A stretch of DNA of 64,000 nucleotides from Archangium gephyra (GTDB lineage: Bacteria > Myxococcota > Myxococcia > Myxococcales > Myxococcaceae). Numbering within the stretch: position 1 is the stretch's first letter; each line of letters begins with the position of its first letter. The notes below the pieces were generated by a model, which searched no databases, was not told the DNA's origin, and saw nothing but the letters and a program-made list of their open reading frames with translations. The translations under genes and the position numbers were made by a program. Location of the stretch: contig NZ_CP011509.1 in NCBI RefSeq assembly GCF_001027285.1, positions 5,092,501-5,156,500 of the forward strand, given 5' to 3'. Positions 33,953-47,987 of this stretch are shown here, in pieces.

Positions 33953-34699
33953 ATGAGCGCGTTCAAGGACAAGGTGGTGCTGGTGACGGGTGGCTCCCGG
34001 GGTATTGGCCGCTCCATCGCGGTGGGCTTCGCGAAGCAGGGCGCCACGGTGGTGTTCAGCTACGCGGGCAACGAGGCCGCGGCGCAGGAGACCCTGGGCC
34101 TCATCCAGGCCGCGGGCTCCAAGGGCGAGGCGGTGCGCTTCGACGTGTCGGACTCCACGGCCTGTGCCAGCGCCGTGGAGGGCGTCCTCAAGACGCACGG
34201 CCGCCTGGACGTGCTCGTCAACAACGCGGGCGTGGCCGTGGACGGCCTGGTCATGCGGGTGAAGGACGAGGACTGGGACAAGCAGCTGGACACCAACCTC
34301 AAGGGCGCCTTCGCGCTCATCCGCGCCGTCAGCCGGCCCATGATGAAGCAGAAGGGCGGCGCCATCATCAACCTGACCTCCGTGGTCGGGGAGATGGGCA
34401 ACGGCGGACAGGTCGCCTACTCGGCTTCCAAAGCGGGCCTCATCGGCCTGACCAAGTCCGTGGCCCGGGAGCTGGCCAGCCGCAACATCCGCGTCAACGC
34501 CGTGTCCCCGGGTTTCATCGGCACGGACATGACCTCGCACCTGGGCGGGGAGACGCGGGAGAAGATGGAAGCCGCCATTCCCCTGGGGCGCCTGGGCTCC
34601 CCGGAGGACGTGGCCAACGCCGTCCTCTTCCTCGCCAGCGATGCCGCCGCCTACATCACCGGAGAAGTCCTGAAGGTGAATGGCGGCATGTACATGTAG
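33953..34699 (+). CDS. fabG: 3-oxoacyl-ACP reductase
   Basis: A 248-residue short-chain dehydrogenase that reduces 3-oxoacyl-ACP with NADPH. Signatures are [26 protein letters not shown], the catalytic Ser region [11 protein letters not shown] with YSASK, and [14 protein letters not shown]. It starts one base after the fabD stop. Its position inside the fab cluster supports the FabG assignment over other short-chain dehydrogenases. Confidence 0.96.
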   Translation: MSAFKDKVVLVTGGSRGIGRSIAVGFAKQGATVVFSYAGNEAAAQETLGLIQAAGSKGEAVRFDVSDSTACASAVEGVLKTHGRLDVLVNNAGVAVDGLVMRVKDEDWDKQLDTNLKGAFALIRAVSRPMMKQKGGAIINLTSVVGEMGNGGQVAYSASKAGLIGLTKSVARELASRNIRVNAVSPGFIGTDMTSHLGGETREKMEAAIPLGRLGSPEDVANAVLFLASDAAAYITGEVLKVNGGMYM

Positions 34700-34803
34700 C
34701 CAAGGGTTGGATCGGCGACGGTCGTGGGTTATACCGCGCCCGCATTTACATGGCTCCGGGGAGTATGCCGGGCCGCCACGCGGTTCCTGGAGGTTCAATA
34801 CCT

Positions 34804-35046
34804 ATGTCGACTCATGCTATCGAGGCCAAGGTCAAGAACATCATCGCCGATCAGTTGGGCGTGGGGGAGGACGAGATCAAGCCGGAGTCCTCCTTCATCG
34901 AGGACCTGGGCGCGGACAGCCTCGACATCGTGGAGCTGGTGATGGCGATGGAGGAGGAGTTCGAGGTCGAGATCCCCGACGAGGAGGCCGAGAACATCAA
35001 GACCGTCGGCGACGCCATCAACTACATCAACACCCACAAGAAGTAG
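34804..35046 (+). CDS. acpP: Acyl carrier protein
   Basis: An 80-residue acidic protein that carries acyl chains on a phosphopantetheine arm attached at the Ser of [23 protein letters not shown] lies about 10 bases upstream of the ATG. The 104-base gap before it is the widest in the fab run and includes an AT-rich stretch (GGGTTATACC), so an extra promoter boosting this abundant protein is possible. Confidence 0.98.
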   Translation: MSTHAIEAKVKNIIADQLGVGEDEIKPESSFIEDLGADSLDIVELVMAMEEEFEVEIPDEEAENIKTVGDAINYINTHKK

Positions 35047-35122
35047 GCATCACCGTAGGGCCGGGGAGCGCTGGTCCCGCCCAGCGTTCCATGGCAGCAG
35101 CGCGTATTGAGTGGAGAGCAAC

Positions 35123-36379
<1,257 letters not shown>

Positions 36380-36397
36380 AACCAGCACCCCAGCACT

Positions 36398-36431
36398 CCC
36401 TCTCCCCCCGGGGAGAGGGCCGGGGTGAGGG
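36398..36431. repeat. REP-like palindromic intergenic repeat
   Basis: A perfect hairpin CCCTCTCCCC-CC-GGGGAGAGGG (36398-36419) is followed by CCGGGGTGAGGG. This CCCTCTCC/GGGGTGAGGG arrangement is a dispersed repeat seen in many unrelated bacterial genomes. It sits between fabF and rpiB, where it may also act as a transcript-stabilising or terminating hairpin. Confidence 0.65.
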
Positions 36432-36471
36432 TCTCCCCACCCCGTGTCCGTGTGGAAGAGGGAGGGCTCAC

Positions 36472-36921
36472 GTGAAGGTCATCATCGCGTCGGATCATGC
36501 GGGCCTGGAGCTGCGCCGTGAGCTGGTGAGCGTGCTCCAGGAGTTGCGCGCCGAGGTCCATGACGTGGGCCCCACCACCACCGCCTCGGTGGACTACCCG
36601 GACTTCGCGAAGACGGTGTGCAAGGCGGTGGCGGCGGGTGAGTACCAGTACGGCGTGCTGGTGTGCGGGACCGGGATTGGCATGAGCATCACGGCCAACA
36701 AGTACCGGGGCATCCGCGCGGCGCTGTGCACCAGTGAGTTCGAGGCGCGCATGACGCGGGCCCACAACGACGCCAACGTGCTGTGCCTGGGCCAGCGCGT
36801 CGTCGGAGCGGGGCTGGCGCGCAGCATCGTGGAGGCCTTCGTGGCCACGCCCTTCGAGGGCGGCCGGCACCAGAAGCGCCTGGACAAGATTCGCGAGGCC
36901 GAGTCCGAGAGCGGACGCTGA
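36472..36921 (+). CDS. rpiB: Ribose-5-phosphate isomerase B
   Basis: A 149-residue isomerase interconverting ribose 5-phosphate and ribulose 5-phosphate. Signatures are [10 protein letters not shown] at the start, [14 protein letters not shown] (active-site Cys and anion hole), [20 protein letters not shown] and LGQRVVG. The start is GTG at 36472 with GGGAGGG upstream. Ribulose 5-phosphate is the precursor of the four-carbon unit in riboflavin synthesis, so its place near rib genes is metabolically sensible. Confidence 0.95.
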   Translation: MKVIIASDHAGLELRRELVSVLQELRAEVHDVGPTTTASVDYPDFAKTVCKAVAAGEYQYGVLVCGTGIGMSITANKYRGIRAALCTSEFEARMTRAHNDANVLCLGQRVVGAGLARSIVEAFVATPFEGGRHQKRLDKIREAESESGR

Positions 36922-36953
36922 GGCCCGCATTCGCAACCGAGGAGAGCGTGTCC

Positions 36954-38210
36954 ATGGAGAACATCCGTAAGCTGGCCGAGATCGATCCGGAGATTGCCAA
37001 GGTCGTTCACGACGAGACGCGCCGCCAGGAAGAAGGCCTGGAGCTGATCGCCTCGGAGAATTTCGTGAGCCCCGCCGTGATGGAGGCGATGGGCTCGGTG
37101 CTGACGAACAAGTACGCCGAGGGCTACCCGGGCAAGCGCTACTACGGCGGTTGCGAGGTGGTGGACGTGGCGGAGAACCTCGCCATCTCCCGCGCCAAGG
37201 AGCTGTTCGGCGCCGAGTACGTCAACGTCCAGGCCCACTCGGGCAGCCAGGCCAACATGGGCGCCTACATGGCGCTGATGAAGCCCGGTGACACCATCCT
37301 CTCGTTGGACTTGAACTCCGGCGGCCACCTCACCCACGGCGCCGCGTTCAACTTCTCCGGCAAGCTCTACAAGATCGTCCACTACGGGCTGACCCGGGAC
37401 ACCGAGACGCTGGACTACGCCCAGGCCGCGGCGCTCGCCAAGGAGCACAAGCCGAAGGTGGTGGTGGTGGGTGCCTCGGCGTACCCGCGCACCATCGACT
37501 TCGCGAAGTTCCGCGAGATCGCCGACAGCGTGGGCGCGGCGATGATGGTGGACATGGCGCACATCGCCGGCCTGGTGGCCGCGGGCGTGCACCCCTCGCC
37601 GGTGCCCCTGGCGGACATCGTCACCTCCACCACGCACAAGACGCTGCGCGGCCCGCGCGGTGGCCTCGTGCTGAGCAAGGAGCAGTACGGCAAGACGCTC
37701 AACAGCCAGATCTTCCCGGGCATCCAGGGCGGTCCGCTGATGCACGTCATCGCCGCCAAGGCGGTGGCCTTCCGCGAGGCGCTCAGCCCCGAGTTCAAGG
37801 CCTACCAGCGGCAGATCGTCGCCAACGCCCAGGCCCTGGCCGAGGCCCTCAAGCGCGGCGGCCTGCGCCTGTGCTCGGGCGGCACGGACAACCACCTGAT
37901 GCTGGTGGACCTGCGCCCCAAGAACCTCACCGGCAAGGTGGCCGAGGAGGTGCTGGGCAAGGCCGGCATCACGGTGAACAAGAACATGATCCCCTTCGAC
38001 CCGGAGAAGCCCATGGTGACGTCGGGCGTGCGCATCGGCACGCCGGCCATCTCCTCGCGCGGGATGAAGGAGGCGGAGATGGCCACCGTCGGTGCCTTCG
38101 TCGTGGAGGCGCTGGACAACGCCTCGGACGACAAGCGGCTGGCGAACATCCGCTCGCGCATCGAGGAGTTCACCCGGAGCTTCCCGCTCTACGCCTCGCG
38201 GCTGAAGTAG
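36954..38210 (+). CDS. glyA: Serine hydroxymethyltransferase
   Basis: A 418-residue PLP enzyme that converts serine and THF to glycine and methylene-THF. Signatures are [31 protein letters not shown], the PLP-lysine motif [14 protein letters not shown] (about residue 228) and [10 protein letters not shown]. The ATG at 36954 has GAGGAG 9 bases upstream. It lies 32 bases after rpiB and feeds one-carbon units to FolD (12 kb). Confidence 0.98.
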   Translation: MENIRKLAEIDPEIAKVVHDETRRQEEGLELIASENFVSPAVMEAMGSVLTNKYAEGYPGKRYYGGCEVVDVAENLAISRAKELFGAEYVNVQAHSGSQANMGAYMALMKPGDTILSLDLNSGGHLTHGAAFNFSGKLYKIVHYGLTRDTETLDYAQAAALAKEHKPKVVVVGASAYPRTIDFAKFREIADSVGAAMMVDMAHIAGLVAAGVHPSPVPLADIVTSTTHKTLRGPRGGLVLSKEQYGKTLNSQIFPGIQGGPLMHVIAAKAVAFREALSPEFKAYQRQIVANAQALAEALKRGGLRLCSGGTDNHLMLVDLRPKNLTGKVAEEVLGKAGITVNKNMIPFDPEKPMVTSGVRIGTPAISSRGMKEAEMATVGAFVVEALDNASDDKRLANIRSRIEEFTRSFPLYASRLK

Positions 38211-38226
38211 CCCTCCCACCCCGTTC

Positions 38227-38724
38227 ATGCGTTGCCCCTTCTGCCAGGACGCCGAGAACAAGGTCATCGACTCGCGCGAGTCTCACGAGGGGTCCGTCAT
38301 CCGCCGGCGCCGCGAGTGCCTGCAGTGCAAGCGGCGCTTCACCACGTACGAGCGGGTGGAGGAGCTCTATCCGCTCATCGTGAAGAAGGACGGGCGGCGC
38401 GAGACGTTCGACCGGGACAAGCTGCTCGCGGGGCTGAAGAAGGCCTGCGAGAAGCGGCCGGTGTCGGCGGACCAGCTCGAGGAGACGGTGGTCGCCATCG
38501 AGCGGTTGCTGCAGGGGATGGGGGAGAAGGAGGTGCCCTCGTCGGTCATCGGCGAGGAGGTGATGCGCCGGCTGCACGGGCTGGACGAGGTGGCCTATGT
38601 CCGCTTCGCCTCGGTGTACCGGAGCTTCCGTGACATCTCCGAGTTCATGGAGGAGCTGAAGGATCTGCTGTCGGACCGGACGCGGGAGCTCAAGCCGCCG
38701 CGTCCCGCGGGCAAGGACGGTTGA
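38227..38724 (+). CDS. nrdR: Transcriptional repressor NrdR
   Basis: A 165-residue repressor of ribonucleotide reductase genes. An N-terminal zinc ribbon has CPFC and CLQC with [18 protein letters not shown]; an ATP-cone domain follows (about residues 50-140), which senses ATP/dATP. The tail is charged. It sits 16 bases after glyA and 6 bases before ribD. The glyA-nrdR-ribD order is widespread in bacteria. Confidence 0.97.
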   Translation: MRCPFCQDAENKVIDSRESHEGSVIRRRRECLQCKRRFTTYERVEELYPLIVKKDGRRETFDRDKLLAGLKKACEKRPVSADQLEETVVAIERLLQGMGEKEVPSSVIGEEVMRRLHGLDEVAYVRFASVYRSFRDISEFMEELKDLLSDRTRELKPPRPAGKDG

Positions 38725-38730
38725 CGGGCG

Positions 38731-39903
38731 ATGCGGCTCTTGACGCGAGCGCGGATGCAGAAGCGCACCCCTCGGGCGAAGCGCGCGGCGGACTTCGACC
38801 GGGCGGTGGCGGAGTTCTTCATGCGCCTGGCGCTGGAGGAGGCCGCCAAGGGCCTCGGCCGCACCAGCCCCAACCCGGTGGTGGGGGCGGTGCTGGTGAA
38901 GGGGGGCCGCATCATCGCGCGTGGCTACCACCGGCGGGCCGGCACGGCGCACGCCGAGGTGGTGGCGCTGGAGGCCGCGGGGGCCAAGGCGCGCGGGGCG
39001 GACCTCTACACGACGCTGGAGCCGTGCGACCACTACGGGCGCACCCCGCCGTGCAGCCAGGCCGTGCTCGATGCCGGCGTGCGCCGCGTCTTCGTCGGCT
39101 CGTCCGACCCCAACCCCAAGGTGAATGGCAAGGGCGTGGCGCGGCTGCGGCGCGCGGGCGTGGAGGTCGTCACCGGCGTGCTCAAGGAGGAGGCCGACAA
39201 GCTCAACCGGCCCTTCTTCAAGTCCATGAGCACCGGCCTGCCCTACGTCACGCTCAAGGCGGCGGTGACGCTGGATGGCAAGCTGGCCACCGCCACGGGT
39301 GACTCGCGCTGGGTGACGGGAGAGCAGGCCCGCGCGTGGGTGCATCGGCTGCGCGATCAGGTGGACGTCATCCTCGTGGGCTCCACCACGGTCCAGCGGG
39401 ACAACCCCCAGCTCACCACCCGGCTCGCGGAAGGGACGGGGAAGGATCCGGTGCGCGTGGTGGTGGACTCGCACCTGCGCCTGTCCCCGAAGCTCACCGT
39501 CTTCACCCAGCGCTCCCCGGCACGCACCGTGGTGGCCACGCTGGAGGACCCCGCCAGCCGCAAGGCGAAGCGCTTCGCCGCCGCGGGCGCCGAGGTCTGG
39601 CGGATGCCCGCGAAGCAGGGCCGCGTGGACCTCGAGGCGCTGCTGCGCCGCCTCGCCAAGGAGGGCCTCAACCACGTGCTGGTGGAGGGCGGCGCGGAGA
39701 TGTACGGCTCGTTCCTGCGCGAGTCGCTCGCGGACGAGCTGCTGCTCTTCGTCGCCCCCAAGCTCATTGGTGGCGAGGGCCTGTCCTGGTCCGGCTCGCT
39801 CGGCGTGAAGCAGATGGCCCGCGCCCTCACGGTGGGCAAGCTTTCCTTCGAGCAGGTGGGTGAAGATCTGCTCCTTCGGGCGCGGCTTTCCCACACGAAG
39901 TAG
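38731..39903 (+). CDS. ribD: Bifunctional riboflavin deaminase/reductase RibD
   Basis: A 390-residue enzyme catalysing steps two and three of riboflavin synthesis. The deaminase domain has zinc ligands in GTAHAEVVALEAAG and LEPCDHYGRTPPCSQ. The reductase domain (about 170-390) has VTLDGKLATATGDSRW, ILVGSTTVQRDNPQL and LVEGGAEMYGSF. A basic N-terminal extension of about 20 residues precedes the deaminase; ATG 38755 is an alternative start. It is the last gene before the 18.8-kb terpenoid island that separates it from ribE. Confidence 0.95.
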   Translation: MRLLTRARMQKRTPRAKRAADFDRAVAEFFMRLALEEAAKGLGRTSPNPVVGAVLVKGGRIIARGYHRRAGTAHAEVVALEAAGAKARGADLYTTLEPCDHYGRTPPCSQAVLDAGVRRVFVGSSDPNPKVNGKGVARLRRAGVEVVTGVLKEEADKLNRPFFKSMSTGLPYVTLKAAVTLDGKLATATGDSRWVTGEQARAWVHRLRDQVDVILVGSTTVQRDNPQLTTRLAEGTGKDPVRVVVDSHLRLSPKLTVFTQRSPARTVVATLEDPASRKAKRFAAAGAEVWRMPAKQGRVDLEALLRRLAKEGLNHVLVEGGAEMYGSFLRESLADELLLFVAPKLIGGEGLSWSGSLGVKQMARALTVGKLSFEQVGEDLLLRARLSHTK

Positions 39904-40066
39904 GGGCTTCCCGGTAGGAAGCCGCGCTCACTACCTGGCTGGTGCTGCTCGCTCCGACGCACCGTGTGCGCCGTACCAGCCTGTCCGTGAGTCCGCGTTT
40001 GGCGGGGCTGGTATTCCAGACTCGTTCAATATGGTAAAAATCCTCTACAGCCATTGAGGAGACGCC

Positions 40067-41902
40067 ATGGGCGCGGATGTCAAGCAGTACTCGGATGTGA
40101 AGGAGTACCTCGAGCGTTTGCGGAAGGAAGTGGTTGTTCTGGGCGCCGGGGGCGGACTCGCCGCTGCCTCCGTCTACGACACCGCTCAGGTCCTTCGTTA
40201 CGCTCCCGACCCGGCTCCCCAGCGTCGCCTGAAGGTTGTCGAGTGGTTGCTCGCGCAGCAGCAGGTGCAGGGGGAGGGGAAGGCGAAGGGTTGGGGCAAG
40301 CGCGGCGTCTCTCCGCTGGCCCAGGCGGTGCCCACCATGGCGGCGATGCTGGCGCTGCACGCGCACTCCGCGGACTACCCCGAGGACCTGCGCCAGCGGG
40401 TGCAGGAGGCGGTGGAGCAGGGCCGGCTGTTCATGCGGCAGAACGCCCAGGCGTGGGCCGCCGCCGTCCCCCTGCCGGACGACATCCCCGTGGCCGTCGA
40501 GCTCATCCTTCCCCGGCTGCTGGATGATGCCCCCGCGGATTGGGATCTCCCCCGGCAGCCCTTCCAGGACCTGCGGACGCTCGGGCAGAAGCGGCTCGCG
40601 CTGATCGCGAAGTTCAAGCCCGGCCCGGACAGCACGCCGGCACATGCCTGGGAGGCCTGGGGCGGCGAGCCGGAGGAGCGCTGGCTCATGTCCGTGGGCA
40701 CCCGCGTCACCGAGGGCGCCACCTCCGGCACCACCGAGCGCGTCACCGTCGGCCACAGCCCGTCGGCCACCGCCTTCTGGCTGAAGAAGAAGCGCGACGA
40801 GTTCAAGCAGCTCCATGGGGACGACTCGGCCTTCGAGGCGTCGGAGTACGTCCAGAAGATCCGCAACTACCTGGCGGACTGCACGGCCTCGACGCAGACC
40901 GACGTCTCCGGCACCTACCCGACGTGCTACCCCATCAACCGCTGGGAGCAGCTCTGGGGCCTGCTCAGCCTGTTCGAGACGGGGGTGCAGCTGCTGAGTG
41001 ATTCCTCGGAGGCGCTCCATCCGCAGGACGCCGCGCGGCTCGAGCGCATCTTCACCCAGCGGTACGGTGAGGCCGTGGCGCAGACCCGGGACGTCCTCTC
41101 GCGGCTCCAGGCCGATATCCACACCCACCAGCGTGATGTGCGGAGCGCCCTGAAGAAGGAGGGCATGGGGCTGAGCGACCACTTCATCTGCGACGGTGAC
41201 GACTCGGCGGCGGCCCTCTGCGTGTTGCTGGCCGGGCGGTCCAACACCGAGCAGGACCAGGCGCTGAAGGCCAGTGCCGATGCGCTGCGGGTGCGTTACG
41301 AGCGGGGGGATGGGCAGTTCACCACCTATCCGCATGAGCTGCAGCCCTCGCTCACCACGACGGCCCACTGGATCCCCCTGCTCAAGCTGCTGGACAGGGA
41401 CACGTCGGCCTCGGTCCGCCTGCTGGTGGACAAGCGGGAGAAGAAGGAGGGCTCCCGCTTCGAGGGCCTGTGGCTGGTGGACAAGTGGCACTGCTCCTGG
41501 CTCTACGCCACCTCGCAGTCGATGATCGCGCTCGAGATGGCGGATGACGCCGTCGCGGACGAGGCGCTGCTCAAGGCCATTCCGCGTCTCCTCGCGCAGC
41601 AGAACGCGGATGGGAGCTGGGGCGAGCACCAGGCCGCCGGCACGGAGACGGCCTTCGGCATCCGCTCCCTGTTGTGCCTCCGGGGCCGCGAGCGCTTCCA
41701 GCACCTCTTCACGGAGGAGGGCGAGGTGACTCGCGCCATCCAGAAGGCCACCCGGTGGTTGGAGGCGCACGTAGCCGCGACCGCCCCGGGCAAGCCCCTG
41801 GGCGAGACGTACTGGATCGACAAGGAGCCCTTCGCCACGCCGCGCCTGGACAACCTCTACGTGCTCAGCTCGCTCATCGCGCTGAAGCTCGCGGGGTACT
41901 GA
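40067..41902 (+). CDS. Class II diterpene cyclase (copalyl-diphosphate-synthase-like)
   Basis: A 611-residue protein of the squalene-hopene/class II diterpene cyclase fold. The protonating DxDD motif is DGDD at residues 376-379 (FICDGDDSAAALC). Other hallmarks are VYDTAQVLRYAP near the N-terminus (the usual YDTAW region), VDKWHCSWLYATSQ (the DKWH...Y.T region of bacterial CPP synthases), and one QW-type repeat, QQNADGSWGEH. It most likely protonates geranylgeranyl diphosphate to a bicyclic labdane-type diphosphate. The length exceeds typical bacterial CPP synthases (about 510-540). ATG 40067 has GAGGAG 6 bases upstream, behind an AT-rich leader. It is the first gene of the terpenoid island. 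Confidence 0.85.
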   Translation: MGADVKQYSDVKEYLERLRKEVVVLGAGGGLAAASVYDTAQVLRYAPDPAPQRRLKVVEWLLAQQQVQGEGKAKGWGKRGVSPLAQAVPTMAAMLALHAHSADYPEDLRQRVQEAVEQGRLFMRQNAQAWAAAVPLPDDIPVAVELILPRLLDDAPADWDLPRQPFQDLRTLGQKRLALIAKFKPGPDSTPAHAWEAWGGEPEERWLMSVGTRVTEGATSGTTERVTVGHSPSATAFWLKKKRDEFKQLHGDDSAFEASEYVQKIRNYLADCTASTQTDVSGTYPTCYPINRWEQLWGLLSLFETGVQLLSDSSEALHPQDAARLERIFTQRYGEAVAQTRDVLSRLQADIHTHQRDVRSALKKEGMGLSDHFICDGDDSAAALCVLLAGRSNTEQDQALKASADALRVRYERGDGQFTTYPHELQPSLTTTAHWIPLLKLLDRDTSASVRLLVDKREKKEGSRFEGLWLVDKWHCSWLYATSQSMIALEMADDAVADEALLKAIPRLLAQQNADGSWGEHQAAGTETAFGIRSLLCLRGRERFQHLFTEEGEVTRAIQKATRWLEAHVAATAPGKPLGETYWIDKEPFATPRLDNLYVLSSLIALKLAGY

Positions 41903-41913
41903 GCGGGCCCCCC

Positions 41914-41939
41914 ACGCCGGGGGCTCCCTCCCCCGGCGT
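41914..41939. terminator. Bidirectional hairpin terminator
   Basis: A perfect 10-bp stem (ACGCCGGGGG / CCCCCGGCGT) with a 6-base loop fills the gap between the convergent cyclase and PilZ genes. There is no T run, but its position and stability argue for termination in both directions. Confidence 0.65.
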
Positions 41940-41940
41940 C

Positions 41941-42438
41941 TCAGGCCACGATGTAGCCGAGCGCCAGATCGAAGATCAGCATCTCCATCCGCTCGCGATC
42001 CTCGTCGCTCACGTCCTCGAAGGTGAAGGAGACCCGCTGGTTGCCCTGCTCGGAGGGCGGGGTCGCCGCGACGATGCGCGCACGGCCCACCACCGGCGCC
42101 TCGTCCTGCCCCGGCATCCACAGCACGAAGCCACTGAGCGTGCCCTCGCCGGGGGCGCCACTCATCAGGCAGGAGAAGCCCCCGGAGGAGATGTCCAGGG
42201 TGCGGCTGCGCAGGGCGCCAGCGCGGAAGCTGACGTCCACGTGCATCCCCTTGGGCACGCGGAAGCTGCGCCGGGCGCTGGCTCCCGGTTGCAGGTTGTG
42301 GCCCTGGGCCGCGAGCAGGGAGCGGGCGAGCTGCTCGCGAGCCTCCAGGTAGAGCGCCCGCTCATCGCTCGTGTGCAGCCGGCGGCGCGCGCGTTCGTGC
42401 AACTCCCGGAAGTTCGTCAACCAGACGGACAGATCCAT
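41941..42438 (-). CDS. PilZ-domain protein
   Basis: A 165-residue cytosolic protein with a PilZ domain in its second half. The c-di-GMP-binding signature is RRSFR (the RxxxR motif) followed by LDISSGGFSCL (the D/NxSxxG motif). The N-terminal 60 residues are helical and charged. It should bind cyclic-di-GMP and relay that signal to an unidentified partner. ATG 42438 begins the helical segment; the long open frame upstream runs through the P450 gene and is not real. It is the only small leftward gene between two terpenoid genes. Confidence 0.85.
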   Translation of the reverse strand: MDLSVWLTNFRELHERARRRLHTSDERALYLEAREQLARSLLAAQGHNLQPGASARRSFRVPKGMHVDVSFRAGALRSRTLDISSGGFSCLMSGAPGEGTLSGFVLWMPGQDEAPVVGRARIVAATPPSEQGNQRVSFTFEDVSDEDRERMEMLIFDLALGYIVA

Positions 42439-42597
42439 GCCCCGCATTATAGCGCGTTTTTCCGGACAGTTCCGGCAGCCGGGCTCTTGCCGGGAAGTGG
42501 GAGCGTTCGTCACCCGGGGCCGCTGGAGGCCGTTCCCCGGACACGGGAGATTCGTGCGCCCCGCCTTCTCTGTTCCCCCCCACCAAGGAGTGTCCCC

Positions 42598-43845
42598 ATG
42601 TCCGCCAACCCGATGAATCCCGAGGCCCGTCCCGCGGTGCCGTTCAATCCGTACGCGCCCGGGTACGACGTGAATCCGCATCCCACGCTCGCGAAGCTGC
42701 GGGCGGAGGCGCCCCTCTTCTACTGGGAGCAGGGCCGGGGCTGGATCATCTCCCGCTACGACGATGCCATCGCCGTGCTCCGCGACAACAAGCGCTTCTC
42801 CTCCAGCCGGGCCGATTGGGAGTTCGCCGGAATGGTGGGCTCCGCCGTGTCGATTCCCGAGCTGCTGGAGCTCAACAAGAACTCGCTGCTCTCGCTCTCC
42901 GGCCAGGATCACGCCCGGGTGCGCAAGTTCGTCAGCCCCGCGCTCACCCCGCGCGCCGTCGAGCGGCTGCGGCCGGAGATCCAGGCCATCGTCGATGAGC
43001 TCCTCGATGCCGCGGCGGCCAAGGGCACCATCGACGTGGTGGCGGACCTCGCCGAGCACGTCCCGTCCCGCGTCATCGGCACCATGCTGAAGATGCCCAA
43101 GGGGCAGGAGGCGCTCTTCATGCGTTTCACGTACGCGGTGGTCAAGAGCATCATCCCCACCCTGCTGCGCCCCGAGGAGGTGCCCGAGCTGCGCACGGAC
43201 CTGCGCGAGGGCACCCGGCTGCTCCACGAGGTCATCGACGAGCGGCGCCGCAACCCCCTGGAGAACGACATCCTGACCACCCTCATCCAGACCGAGGAGC
43301 AGGGCGATAGGCTCAACACCCAGGAGCTGCTTGCGCTGGTGTCCAGCCTCATCGTGGGGGGCTTCGAGACCACCATGCATCTCATCGCCTTCACCGTGTT
43401 CCACATCCTGCAGCGGCCCGAGGTGCTCGCGCAGGTGAAGGCCGACCCCGAGCTCCTCAAGAACACCATCGAGGAGGTGCTCCGCTTCGACCACTTCGGG
43501 AAGGTGGGTGTCTCCCGCTATCCGCTCGAGGACGTGGAGCTCGGCGGGGTGAAGATCCGCAAGGGGCAGATGATGCTCATCCTGCTCGGCAGCACCCTGC
43601 GCGACGAGACCGCGTTCGACAAGGCCGAGGTCTTCGACGTGCGGCGCAACACCAACGCGAGCATCGCCTTCGGCCACGGCGCCCACTACTGCATCGGCGC
43701 CAGCCTGGCCCGGCTCGAGGTGCAGCTCACCGTGGGCTCGCTCCTCCAGCGCTTCCCGGAGCTGCGCATGGTGAAGCCCCCTTCCTTCGCTCCCCACCCC
43801 GTCATCCGTCAGATGAAGGACCTGGAAGTCAAGCTCTCTCCGTGA
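42598..43845 (+). CDS. Cytochrome P450 (first of three in the island)
   Basis: A 415-residue soluble bacterial P450. The heme-binding loop is FGHGAHYCIGASLARLE with the Cys near residue 365. The I-helix is LIVGGFETTMH, in which Gly/Phe/Glu replace the common AGHET. The K-helix is EEVLRFD, with an ExxR-type pair. The length is normal. ATG 42598 has AAGGAG 7 bases upstream. Within this cluster it probably hydroxylates a diterpene. The redox partners (ferredoxin and reductase) are not in the window. Confidence 0.92.
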   Translation: MSANPMNPEARPAVPFNPYAPGYDVNPHPTLAKLRAEAPLFYWEQGRGWIISRYDDAIAVLRDNKRFSSSRADWEFAGMVGSAVSIPELLELNKNSLLSLSGQDHARVRKFVSPALTPRAVERLRPEIQAIVDELLDAAAAKGTIDVVADLAEHVPSRVIGTMLKMPKGQEALFMRFTYAVVKSIIPTLLRPEEVPELRTDLREGTRLLHEVIDERRRNPLENDILTTLIQTEEQGDRLNTQELLALVSSLIVGGFETTMHLIAFTVFHILQRPEVLAQVKADPELLKNTIEEVLRFDHFGKVGVSRYPLEDVELGGVKIRKGQMMLILLGSTLRDETAFDKAEVFDVRRNTNASIAFGHGAHYCIGASLARLEVQLTVGSLLQRFPELRMVKPPSFAPHPVIRQMKDLEVKLSP

Positions 43846-43936
43846 TTCACGGAAATGTGACATTCCCCTGGCAGCCGAGGCAGAAAGCCAGTTCGGATAT
43901 ACAAGAAATCCCGGACCCTGATAATTTGGGGACTGG

Positions 43937-47079
<3,143 letters not shown>

Positions 47080-47083
<4 letters not shown>

Positions 47084-47973
47084 GCGGGACCCAGGACGCG
47101 GACTCCCTCGCCGCGCTGCTGCGGGCCCAGGTGCCACCCGAGCGGAGCACCGGTCTGGCGGGGGTGGAGGACCTGGAGCCACTCCTGCGGGAGCTGCTGC
47201 GCAAGGGGCGGGAGGCATGGCCCGCCGTCACGCTCCCCGCGGAGACCTTCGTGCGGCACCTGGCGCGGCACCTGCCCGCCGAAGGCGGCGCCGAGGTGCT
47301 GCGCCACCTCCATGGAGCCGATCTGTACCTGGCCTGCGCCTGCGCCGTGGGGGAGCGCCAGGCCCTGCTCGTCTTCGAGCAGCAGGTGCTCCAGAAGGTC
47401 CCCGCGCGGCTCGGACAGCTCTCCTCGTCCACCGTGGACGAGGTGCTGCAGGTGATGCGCCAGCGGCTGCTGCTGGGCCGGGGCGACACGCCTCCGAGGA
47501 TCGCCGACTACTCGGGCCGGGGTCCGCTGCTGGCCTGGGTGCGCATCATCGGGATGCGCATCGTGGGCGAGCTGGCGAGCCAGGACGGACGCCAGGAGCT
47601 CTTCGACGAGCCTCCCGAGACGCTCGCGCGGATGCTGGCGCCGGACGATCCGGAGAGGGAGCTGCTCAAGGAGAACTCGCGCCAGGTGCTCGTCACCGCG
47701 CTCCGGACGGCCCTGGCCGCCATGCCCGAGGCCGAGCGGGCCCTGCTGCGCCTGCACCACATCCATGGCCTCACGATGGACCGGCTGGCGACGATGTATG
47801 GCGAGCCCCGCTCCAGCATCGCGCGCCGGGTGATGCAGTCCCGCGAGCGGTTGCTGAAGCTCACCCGGGGGGAGCTGGCCTCCCGGCTGAAGCTCGATGG
47901 CTCCGAGCTGGAGAGCCTCCTGGGCCTGGTGCGCAGCAGGTTGGATCTCAGCCTCAACCGGCTGATGGACTGA
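47080..47973 (+). CDS. RNA polymerase sigma-70-type factor, myxobacterial family
   Basis: A 297-residue sigma factor. The region-2-like segment is around LYLACACAVGERQALLVFEQ and VRIIGMRIVGELAS. Region 4 has MPEAERALLRLHHIHGLTMD followed by ATMYGEPRSSIARRV, an HTH ending in RERLLKL. The divergent region 2 and length resemble the myxobacterial sigma family (TIGR03001-type). The GTG start overlaps the kinase stop by 4 bases, so the two are coupled. It may direct transcription of part of the terpenoid island; no target promoter could be identified. Confidence 0.82.
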
Positions 47974-47987
47974 GCGGAGAGGGAACC

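Noticed and set aside
43860-43936. Possible sigma-54 promoter (TGGCA...GCA) upstream of the kinase gene
   Set aside because: The second element lacks the TTGC core and spacing is off; a chance match is more likely.
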